Shown here one piece after another: positions 24,539-35,503 of a stretch of DNA of 64,000 nucleotides; the first letter of the stretch is position 1, and each line of letters begins with the position of its first letter. The position numbers and the translations under genes are program-made. Location of the stretch: contig NC_085049.1 of NCBI RefSeq assembly GCF_963662255.1, positions 64,651,158-64,715,157 on the forward strand, read 5' to 3'. The notes beneath the pieces were generated by a model. It was not told where the DNA came from, ran no database searches, and saw only the letters and a program-made list of their open reading frames with translations. The DNA comes from Cinclus cinclus. Taxonomy: Eukaryota; Chordata; Aves; Passeriformes; Cinclidae.

Positions 24539-27500
24539 GAATTCATGCTTCTTCTCACTGCATTATAGTGTATTATAAAGGACTCACACTTTTTTTTTTT
24601 TTCTGTGTTTGTTTCTCTTTGGAAATATCAGAAATACCAAGAGAGTGCATGCTTTTGTACTGTCTCCCAGACTATCTGTGCATGGTTGTTGTTTAACCGC
24701 TTCCAAAATCTCTCTGTGGTTACAGGAAAAAATGAAACTGTGTTTGACTTAGCCAATTAAAATATGCAGTTTCTTACTTCACAGGCATATATAGAGCAAG
24801 CAGTCTTGACCTCTTAGTTGCCATTGCCATTTGGGTGACTGGCAAGCTGAAGTTATTCATCAGGGACAAGCCAAACATGTCCATCAGCATCCTGCACTCC
24901 AGGACTGGGCTCTGCTCAGAAGTCAGGCTTCTCAGAACAAGGAGGACCTTTTGGTGCTCTCTTGGCACCCTGGGTACAGACTGTCATGCAGTTACTGGCC
25001 TGGAAATGTTTCCCTGGTAATATTTTGAACTTCAGGCCCTTTCCTGTGCTGTGTTTTGCAGAGGAGTGGGGCTTAGAGTGACACAGGCTTTGTTTTTCTC
25101 GTGTGAGCTCAGCTTTCCTCCCATTTCCCTCCGCGGATCCCTTTGCAGGATATGTTTTTATTGCAGCCTTGCACACTTTGGTTCAAGCAGAGTTATTAAT
25201 TTCCTGACTGTATGTGACCATATGCACGGCTGTTGTCAGTGATGTAAATCCTTAGCCTTCAGCTGAACTAAAGAACAGCTCGTGATGTTTGATGTGCTGT
25301 GTTAATAGGACACGGCTGTTTTGAGATTTCTGACTTTCCCAGAACCAAAAGTTTAATCTGTGCCTTTAGGAAATAACAATAACTCACTAAGGCCATGCTC
25401 CAGTGTTTCTTTTTGAATACAGATGTTATTAAATGTGGAGCACTAGACTGCTTCTGAAAATATATTTTCTGTTCTTTCTCTGTGCAAAACTGAATATGTA
25501 TCTCCCTGAGTCTCCTTTTAGTCAAGCAGCAAAGGTTGCTCTGATGTCAGGTGCACAGGTGAGATGTAATGTGGATAGGTGCGAAATCCCCTTTGACAGT
25601 AACAATCAAAGTGAAAATATCCTTCCAATCCAGAAAAGTCTTTCCTCACATATAGGCTTCTACTGTTTTGTAATTGTAACTGCTAAATCTGAGCACTTAC
25701 TCGAGAGAGACACAAATTCTTCCCTGGAATCTTTTAAAATTCAGAATATAAAAGATATATCCCTGGTTGAATGTAACCAAGAGAGACAATAGAAACAGAG
25801 TTGCCCTACCAAAGGCCATTGAAATCCAAAATGAGACAGACTGTGGAGCCTGTAAGGGCTCCTTGTTTCCACTGGTGCCTGGGAGGACTGTAGGGTGTAT
25901 TTGTGAGGAAAGGGAGCGAATGGAGGAAGAATACCATTCTCCGAGGGGCTCTCTGGGGGAATTTGGCAGTCATTGTGTTCCCATTAGTCCTTGTCCCTGT
26001 GATACATGTCAGGAGAGGATATAGAAAGAAAAGGGGAACATGCTGATAATACGGGAGTTTTCAAAAAAAATGCTCATTTCAAAAAATGTTACTGTTTTGT
26101 GTCATCAAATCTTGTTCTCTTTAAGGTTGGTGACAGAGGACAATTAAGATCCAAAGTCAGCTACTTAGGCAGTGGTGGTCCCAGAAACTGAATCCTGGCT
26201 ATCTGAGGGACAGCCCCAGGAGCTGGGGAATGGCTGAATGTGAGAGGTCTCTCAGTGCCTTACAGGAACCTGGAGCCAAAACTCCCTTTGAATTAGTCAG
26301 ATCATGTAGTGAAGCCAAGAGACTGGTGATCCTACCAAGCTTTGTTTTAAAGTACTGGGATATCTTGGTTCTTAACTGCATCTATTTAGCACAAAGCTTG
26401 AGGTGTTTTCATCCTGCTTGAGCAATACCTAAAAAGTAGCTTTTTTGGAACATTAAACCCTACTGGACTGTGTTAACAAACCACCTTCAGCTGAATGTAA
26501 AGCCCAGCTACAGTTTCAATTTCTGTAAATTATGCAAGGATATCAATGATGAATAAATCAGTAAGCTAGACCAGAGGCTGATTCATTCATGTATGGATTC
26601 ATGCATGGTTTATCTTCATGCCTTCCAGAAAGAAAAAAGTTAAAATGGTTACACTAAATTATAGAACTTGAAAGTGGTGGTTGAGGGGGAAAAATGATTG
26701 TCTGGTGAAAGAGTGGCAGATGAAGCTGTTGTTTGTGTAATAACCCTTCTTAATAATTTGCATCACTCTAAATGTTTCTTACTCATGTGTGACCAAAGTA
26801 GAAAAAACAATAAGCTTAAAATATAGAGGAAATTCACTTAATATTTTATTACTTTAATGCCATATGTTTGTTTAATGCCTTTCTTCCTCACTGCCTCAAA
26901 AAACAAAACCGGAAAAAAAATGCTTCTTTTATGTTTTAAAAAAATACCTAACAGAACTATTACCAAAAAAATCATTCCCATGGTCTTAGAGTGTTTCCAA
27001 GCACCTTTGGTAAAATCCCATTAAAAGTTTTGCATGGGCAAGTGGGAAAACCAAAAGAAAGAGAGTGTTCGATTTTCTTAAAAACAATAAACAAAAAAAG
27101 GGAAAGAAAATATATCTACCCCTTGTAATCTTCAGCCAATCAGGGTGCAGGAGTGACATGCAATTTTCTTTAGTGTGTGGGCGACTAAACCATAATTCTT
27201 CACTCCTATTGTCTTTGATGATAAAGTGTAGCTATAGGAAGGATTTTTCCTTTTTTTCTGATTGTTTCTTTTTTTGTTGTTGTTGTTTTTTTAAAACTTA
27301 TGAGACGCTTTCAAGAAGTGAAACGTCACATGAACAGACAACATACGGGCAGTTTTTTGTATCATGATCAGTTTATCTGCAAACTTGAACAGCAAATAAA
27401 TCCAACTTACATAAAAGCAAGCCATGTAATGTTTCTGCTGCTGATTCTGTCAGCTTTTGTTTTAATTAGTTGATGCAGACACCAAGCACATGGTATGCTG

Positions 27501-28899
27501 CTTGTTTTTAAGGATGCCTTAGTCATCTGTCATTTTTGACTTTTTTGATTGGCTACTCCTAAGGGCAAGGAAAGCTCTGTTGTGGCTGTACATAAGAAAA
27601 ATAACTTCAATATAATGCTGTGAAAAGATATTATTTTATCTAGCTTCATCTTTGCCACCCCCATGTCATTAAGTTCCTTACCTTGGCTGAAAGTTTTAAG
27701 TACACCATTGGTAATATCTGCTTTCCTGTACACAGTTTTCACTTCACAGGTGACTCAATGTAACTCTGTTTATTCCACCATTTATCTGGGGTTATTTTAG
27801 GCCAACATGGAGAGGTGTAATGTTAAACAGTTGCTCAAATTGTAACCAATTTGTGAAGTGTTTTTTTGCCAAAACTGAATCATGGATGAAATTTATTTCC
27901 AAAGGTCGAAAAGGAGTAAAACCATGAAACAATGTTTAATTTTTTTTTGTCTTTGTCAATGTTTGAAATAGTCTCTCCTGCCAGTTAAGCACTGTTTTTT
28001 TTTTTTCTTAAAAGCCCAGAACTGCTTTTTCAAAATGCCAGCTGTCCACTCTGAATGCATGTACAGATTTTTGATAGACAAGGAACACAACATGTCTTCT
28101 CATTTAACCTAGCAAATATGTATAAGCAGACTATGTGCCTAGAGTGGTTCAGTTTTATCACTCTCATGAATGGTAGAAGTGACACAATGGCAGCCTTTCC
28201 TTTCTCAGCAGTTTGGCTTCCAGCCTTAGGTCTCTGTAAGCACTCTTCAAAACCATTGCTGTATTTTTAATGATACAGTGAAATATATCAACCTCCCAAA
28301 ACATGAGAAAAAGTCAATTAAGAATATCCCCATTTAGCCTTTTCCTCTCAACTTACAGGAAAAAAAAAATCAATTCAATTCAGTAGTTAGTGGTTTTTCA
28401 AATTTATCATAATTAGAAAAAGAAAAGAAGATGCCTGAAGAGTAAAAATCTGAATACCAAACCTTTGATCCTGGGTTTGAAGCTAAACTGTGCAATTAGC
28501 AGTGGTTTTGTCACAGAGGGAAGAGTCACAGGAAGAAAGGATGGAACACTGCACAAAGAAATGATAGGATAAGACTGAGCAAATGGTGCTTCACTCTTTT
28601 ACAAAGTCACAGAAGAGTTCCTCAAGAATAAACAAAGTACATGAAAAAAAAAAGAGAAATACAGGACAACAGCATCAAAAAAACACTGGAACACTTCTAA
28701 GCAATTCCCTCCAGGTTATCTTACCAGAGGCAAAATTTAACACCATCACATCTGGGAGGCTGTGTTCAAACAAGGAGTTTCTTAGTGTGTAGGAGCCACT
28801 GTAGGGATGCCAATATGGCTTCAAGCCTGTAGGTACCAATAACCTTTTCTTATGCTGACAGATGGCTTACAGAAGTAAAATCAGAGTCTTGCAAGGAGC

Positions 28900-28935
28900 A
28901 AAAAAAAAAAACAAACAAACAAAACCAAAAACAAG
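28900..28935. repeat. Poly(A)/(CAAA)n tract
   Basis: Twelve A followed by three to four CAAA units. It may be the decayed poly(A) of a retroposed copy, but no element body is recognisable upstream. Confidence 0.8.
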
Positions 28936-29593
28936 TTGTTTGACTAGCAAAGGTCCTTGGGCAAGTTACAGTCCTCTGACACCGTGAGCCAACCAACACT
29001 GCTCAGCTGATTACTCATACTAAGCTCACGGGCAGTTTCTTGTCATTTACACAGAGGATGCAGTAAATTCTTTGACTGTAGATCATCAGCTGGGGATTGC
29101 CTACCTGGAGAACTCCACCATGTTGTACTGGCTTTGGAGACCTGCTGTCAGCAGCAAACCAAAGCTCCACATTACCAGACATGATCAGGTGGCAGGGAAT
29201 GGCTTGAAATATATCCACAAGCGTTCATGTGGGGATAACTCTGGCAAAACTATCTTGTTCAAAGTACTCCCTGCGAAAAAAATATGTGTCTGAGGTGGCA
29301 CAGAGCAAGAGGAGGATACCAGGTTTCACGTCTCATGCTGGGTAATGGGTAGACAGACCTTCATGCTGAGTCTGCTTCTTGGCTGGCAGAGCTCCTTTCC
29401 TCAGCTGACAGCATAACTCAGTACGTCGCTTTTCTGGTGCCAACATCTTTCCTCCAATACTCCACAGCTTACCAACAAAGGCTCTGTGATCCCCTCTGCA
29501 CTACCAGGAAAACAATGAATCCTGCAGTTTAAGATTTTCTGGCAGTTCTCTGCTACTACTGAAACGAGGACTGGCTTTTCTGGCATAGGTTAT

Positions 29594-29620
29594 GGGATGC
29601 ATGGGGTGGTGGGGGGAGGG
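29594..29620 (+). other. Potential G-quadruplex motif
   Basis: Four G runs (3, 4, 6 and 3 G) separated by 6, 4 and 1 bases fit the standard G3+N1-7 pattern. I cannot tell from sequence whether it folds or matters in vivo. Confidence 0.7.
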
Positions 29621-29711
29621 ACTCCAGGTTTCCAAAGTCAAGTTGGGGTGCCCAGAGATGAGAATCTGCAGATGAATCCAAACTGTTCAAACTATGTAGA
29701 TAGAGGATACG

Positions 29712-29761
29712 GATAAAGGATTAAAGTGTGCAGATACATCAGATAAAGGATTGAAGTGTGC
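29712..29761. repeat. Tandem duplication, 30-bp period
   Basis: A 20-base word (gataaaggattaaagtgtgc) recurs 30 bases later with one mismatch (a to g). It is a small local duplication. Confidence 0.9.
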
Positions 29762-30418
29762 CTCCTGTGGAACCGTGCTGGTGAAACCACAGTGGCTCGA
29801 GGTTACCAGAGCTTTTTATGCATTCTGCATGTTTAAAAATGGATGAAGCAGAGGAAATTTCAAATTTCCCATATATTTAATCATAAGTTTGAACTTCCTG
29901 GCTTTAAAAATTACTTTAAGAGGAACTGGACCAATTTGAACTAGGCCACTGTGTTACTTATTTGTGCTGTCTAGAGCATTGCAGCTTAATGAAATTTGTT
30001 ATCTACAATATTAATCATTGTAGAAAATCTAAAATAACATTTGTGTGTCTTTGTGGTTTTTTTCTTTGTTTTGCTTTTAAATTGGTTTAGTCAATGTATT
30101 TTTGTTTGTTTTCTCCCACAATTTGTTTAATTAAAATTTCAGTTTTAAGTCTACAGAAAATTAAAAGTGCATTTTCCAGATGCAAAGAGATTCAATGAAC
30201 TTTTCTTGACTTACCCATCAGGCCCACTGTATTGCTTCTCACATGGGACAATATGGAAGCTAGATAAAGCTTTTGAGGATGGCTTCAACAAACCATGGAA
30301 TGGGTCTCAGCTTTCTGAAAAGTAAACAGTATGAGCTGAGGAACTGACTGAATCAGACACAGATTCACCAGAGGCATGGGCATATCTTGGCTACAGCTGG
30401 AGAGGCTGTGCATGATAA

Positions 30419-30557
30419 AGTGCTCAAAAAATGTGTGGATGTGACATCTGGGGACATGGTTTAGTGATAACATGATGGTGATGGATAAACATGCAGCCTT
30501 GATGACCTTAGAGGTCTTTTCCAACCTTAACAATTCCATTCTACTATGATTCTATGT
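30419..30557 (+). mobile_element. CR1 LINE 3' tail fragment
   Basis: This is the sense-strand CR1 terminal segment: 'tgtgtggatgtgacatctgg' followed by 'ggacatggtttagtgataac', then 'cttgatgaccttagaggtct' and 'tttccaaccttaacaattcc', ending in a good match to the closing octamers (attctatg) near 30548-30556. It contains only the last codons and the 3' UTR. Although only about 140 bases long, it is less diverged in its tail than the copy at 7425-7812. Extreme 5' truncation is normal for this family. Confidence 0.92.
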
Positions 30558-33500
30558 AGCAGCTCTTTCCTGCATCAACACTTGCTGTGGCACCCAGGAG
30601 TGGTAGCAGAGACTCTCTGGTGCTCTGAATCTTACCATAATCCCAGTTATCACCTCTATTCCTTTGTAACCTCCCAGGAAATAAAAGGAGCAGGGGCTGC
30701 CCTGTCTGCTGCTATGTTCTTGGTTATTGACCAAACCTACAGGGTGCAGTTTGAGGCATCTTTTGAACAGCTTAGGCTTTCTGTAGTTGGGTCAGACTAG
30801 CAGCATTGTCTGAAATGAAAAGGAAGAAAATGTTTTAATTGCACACTGTGGTCATAGCCATCAGGATCCCCTGCATTGTTCTGAGACAAGTGATGCAGCC
30901 TGGGAATAACATGCTGTCTTTGCTGCTCTTCACCTGCAGAGATTATTTTCTTCATTAGGCCTGATGTTTCATAGCATGGAAATCAATGACGACAAAACCA
31001 AAGATTAAGAATTGTTTGGTTTTACCTTTTCCCCCTGTTGTGTTTATTTAGCTAATAGACAATGAATATCATAGAGCAACAGAACAGAGATGGAGCAGTT
31101 AGCAGGAAAAATTAAAAGTCTGCTGTCTACTTCCCCTGCATTTGGTACCAAAACCAGTGAGTGCAGGGTCTAGTTGGGTGTAAACTGAGATGCTGTGTCA
31201 TAGCAGAAGGATATATTTTATATCTTTTTAATGTACATAGACAAGAAGGTGCAAAGAAAGTATCTTCATCTTTGGAGCAAAAAAATCATAAAAATGTGAC
31301 GTCAGTGAAGAGGATAGGGTATGGTCCCATTTCACATGTGAATACTTGGCATGTTTTGGAAGGAAAAGCTACAGAGATGAACTTTATGGACTAATCTCCA
31401 ATGTAAAAAAAAACAACAAAAAACACCTTTTCTAGGGACAGTCTGAAGAGGATCTTCTCAGTCTTGCATAGGGGATGTCAGTCTCTCCTCTGGCAAAGGA
31501 GAAACCCAGCAGCTCTAATGCCCTGTGCCTGAAGACAACCTTTGGGAAGACTTCTGGGCATATGTACAGTCAACACAGTCGTTGGTGCCTATGTCAAAGC
31601 CTGTACAGTTTGCTGTGCATTTCAGCTGCATTTGAATTTAAGGTATGTAAATAATGTTGTCAGCACAATGAACCAATAACACTTCCTAGAAATACAGTGG
31701 AGAACACGATTTTGGCATAGCCCTTTATTTTTAAGTTTGGGGAGTGAGATTTTTTTTTTTTCTTTTCTATTTTAAACCAGCTTCCAAACAGTAACTCATG
31801 CCAGGAAAAACAGAGCCATTCTCTCAATGACAACAATGCTCATTGTGTTTCTGTAACAGATGCCAGGTTTTTATCACCAGGCCAGACATTAACCCTCTTG
31901 ATATCATTCTGAAAGGAAGCATCCGTGCACTCCACGGACTTTTATTCCCTGTGGGGCTCCACTGTATCTCCTACCTTTAAAGCTTCATGCGTATTTCCTC
32001 GCCCAATACATCAGGAAAATCTGCAGGGCTCACCTTATTTTTTTTCCTCCTTTTGAAAAGTAGGATTGGTGCTTTCTGTTTTCCCATCAAACCTGTGTAA
32101 TAAAAAAAACCATTTGGGGAATTTTTTCCTGGTTTTTTTTCCCCCTTTCCCTTCTAAACAAAAGGAAATATTTTGGATAAGCTAACTTTTAAAAGCTTTC
32201 TTTTTACTGGAGAAATATCCCCCGACCTCATCCACAAAGCGCACTTTTTTTTTTTTCCCCCCCACAGAAGTATCTATGCAAGTGATATCTCTTTGGTTAA
32301 TGGATTTCAAAGTGTGGAAATCTGAGACCAGCAATTATATATTTATGGTGTGGAAAGGCTCACTGGAAGTGCTCCTGACATCCCTTCCATGTTTAGGATA
32401 CTGCAGTCTCACAGAGTCTCACAAGGAAAGTCTCTGCTGATAATTCCCTGAGCACCACAGTGAAGAAGAAAGGCTGATCCTCCAGCTGCCAGTGGTTTCC
32501 AAGTCACAAGGATGTCCTCCACTGACGGAATATTTCGCTGTGTACCTTGCAGTAGCACTTATACCTGTACTACCAATTCTGAAAATATTGCAATGGCCAG
32601 CTCATGCAGCTACTCCTGCTTCTCTGAATGGGATTATATTGTGGTTTTAAGCCCAGCTGGAAATGAAACACCAGGCAGCCTTCTGATGTGCAAAACTGCC
32701 AGTCAATACTGCTAATTGAAGAGAAACTTGTGAAAGACTATGGTCAGGTATTATAGCTACAAACAACAAGCTGTTGTCATTAGCTACTGTTATTACTGTG
32801 CCCTCGTATAGTGCTTTTATTTCAGTTGCAAAAAGACAGATCCAACCTCTCTGGGCTAATGGTGGTTTTGAAGGAAAGATCTAAGAGCAAGATTTCTGAA
32901 TATAATTATTTGATCACATAGCCTTTTTATTTTGAGGAGTAAAGAGGTAAAAATGGATGCCATGGAGGCATATTAAATGATTTATATTATGGAGACAGTA
33001 AAGGACAGCTAGTGCAAAAACCAGAAATACACAGAAAAGAAATATGGATGAAACTGAAACATGCTCATTTAGATCCACAGGAGCAAAACCAAATGCAACA
33101 CGTTAGCTCTGGGAACTAACAATCACAGGGTATCACTGAAAAGAAGTAATCAGCAGGACTCAGAAAAAAAGGAAAAGGAACTAAAATATCATTTACAGTC
33201 GCACAGGGTAGGATAACAATTATCTGTCCTCATACTTCAATATATGTGAGCTGATTATCCACTGGAAAAATTTTAAATTTTCCCTTAAGCAGTAATATTA
33301 CACAAGTGTCAAGTACACTATAGGGAATTTAATGTTTTCTGCTGGAATGTCTGCCATAGAGCACTGCCTGAGAAAGGATATGGAACCAGGCAGATCACCA
33401 GACTATTACAATAGTAATAAATCCCAAAATAATTCCAGCATGACTATGCATACTACAGCTTTGCAAACACTTGTAGTCAGGTGGGCCAGATATGGATGTG

Positions 33501-35438
33501 AATGTGCACTGTGGTGTGAATATTTAAAAGGGCTCAAGAGGTTAGTTTGGAAGACTATATTTAATTTCATTTTTATTTTCTTTTTTTAGAATTAATTAGA
33601 AGCTTCTTTTCAGGTATACAAAAGGATATTAATATGCCAGGTTAATACAAAAAATCAGATATGCTATCTTAGCTGTCCTTAAGGAGAAGAAGGAAAGATT
33701 TAAAAAATGAATAATTAAATGAACATTAAAATAATATAGTTTCTGATTTTCCATAATTCTATTGATATTGTCACTATTGGTCATAATAGTTCTACTTAGA
33801 CAGATTGATAGTAACTTTTATCATCCTTCTAAGTGTCCTATCAAATTCTGGTGTGTGCAGCAGAGCTGATAAGAGATGACAAATGCCACTCCTGGGATCT
33901 CCATATATTATATTTATGCATGGCTGTTCACTGACAGCCAGTCACAGAGAGGTGGAAAGTAGTTTTATTGTTCTGGTGGGGCAGCTGCTATTCTTCTTCC
34001 ACCAGCAGAGTAGAAAAGGATGCACCTGCCATTGTGTGCGAAATCGAAATTTAATTTCTTGCAGTTTTAAAACTGCACTGGTGTGCAAAGAGGCCATCAT
34101 CAGGGGATCCAGGAGCCAATGAAAGGAAAAGAAGGAGGGAGTAGATGAACTCTAGCCTTGGAAGCTGATGCTGAAATAAGAAATAGGGGGCACACAAGAG
34201 AGCATGCGGGGACTTGGCGGATAAACAGTTCTTTGCCTGTGACTGGTGGGAAAGCACAAAACAGTTCACTAATTTTGTCTTGTCTCAAGGACCTTGCATG
34301 GACTCCCATCGTGGCAGGTGGGAGCTTCCTGCCTCCTGGTGAGAGAGGTGTATGTCAAGTGCAACTTCCTGGCTTGGCAATGGTGCTAAGCAAGAAAGAT
34401 CTGCCACACCTTTGCTTCCCACCCAATCTCTTCTGATATTCAGCCTTGTTTACTGCCACTCCTTTACTTAAGGAACAGAAAGCAATTATGATTTTTATGT
34501 TTTCTTCTCCTGTCTGTGCTATGGTCCCTGGTAGCCTTCTCTTACCAGGATATTTTGCCTGAATGGGACTTTGACAACAGCTGGGACCACTGATCCTTTG
34601 CCAACATCTATCAATATCTGCCTTTTCACTTCTTCATTCTTCCACCAGCTCTTGTTAATTTTTTTTCTTGCTTTTCTCTTTAAGAGTATTATTTTTGCCC
34701 AGATGCAATAAAGAAATCATCGAAATATGACTCACATATCCTCAAGGCTCAGCAGCCATGAGACAAACAAAAAGAGCCTGAAGCATATTGGTTAGCAAAC
34801 AAAACAAAAAACCCCAAACTAAACCCAAATTCATGTAATGGTCAATGAGTGGTCAATGAGTGTCAGTTCCTGTAGTGACAACTTTGGTTCCACTTTCCTA
34901 CCATGCTTGTGCTGACTTTATGGATAGTCATGTATTTAAGCAGCCTCATAAATGAACTGCAAAGAAATTTCAGGAAAATTATTAAAACAACAATTTAAAA
35001 CCAAGTTTGTAATGGGTGTAAGACATTTAGCAGAGAGTTAGTATGTGCACTACACTAAAGAACTTTTCTCATTTAATTGGTTAAAAAGAAAGAAGCTGGA
35101 CACTATATCTGTCTCTATATTTAAAATTAAGAAATGGTCATGTAAGATAGTGTGGTTGGCTTCTTGTGAATATTAGGAGCTAAAATTAAATTTAGTACAT
35201 GTGTTAGTCTGAGTGCTTAATTATATGTAAGCAGGGCTGATTTCCATTTTTCTTTTTTGCTTTTACTTTATTACAAAGTAAAGATGATTACCTCTATCTG
35301 TAATCTGGATTGTGATTATTTGTCAATAACATTTTTAAGCCACCAACAGCTGTACGTAATTGTGGTGGGTATGTCAGACAAATTACACTACCTAGTAACT
35401 GTTCTTGTGTGCAGTCTGGTTGTTTTTCTGAACCCCAG
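30558..35438. other. Gene-free stretch
   Basis: No gene or element is recognised. The largest frames are under 95 codons. A T/C-rich region at 32030-32270 has several homopolymers. A perfect 11-base tandem duplication (ggtcaatgagt) lies at 34840-34861. A donor-like AAG/GTATGT occurs near 31643 but has no convincing acceptor or open frame before it. Confidence 0.55.
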
Positions 35439-35503
35439 CTGGCAATGAGCACCAGTCAGCCTCTCACTCTTCCCTCAGTGGGGTGGGGTAGAAAATCAGA
35501 AAG
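35439..35503 (+). other. Candidate small exon (unproven)
   Basis: The 65-base segment follows a T-rich tract ending 'aaccccag' and ends at 'aag' followed by gtaagtg, a consensus donor starting at 35504. A second strong acceptor (tcttccctcag) inside it would give a 25-base microexon at 35479-35503. No protein is recognised, and splice-like words of this quality occur by chance in tens of kilobases. Confidence 0.15.

Larger units (their letters stand above)
24539..30418. other. Gene-free stretch
   Basis: No gene is recognised. The longest open frame is 119 codons (25433-25792, +), without a recognisable domain. Notable small items are a T run near 24591-24602, an A/CAAA tract at 28900-28935, a G-quadruplex-capable run at 29594-29620 and a 30-base-period duplication at 29712-29761. 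Strongly AT-rich DNA lies at 26760-27300. Confidence 0.55.

Noticed and set aside
24367..24558. Repeating Val-Trp-Phe-Gly-Leu peptide on the minus strand
   Set aside because: It is produced by the (AAACC)n microsatellite.
31620..31650. AAG/GTATGT donor-like site
   Set aside because: No matching acceptor or open segment upstream; isolated donor-like words are common by chance.
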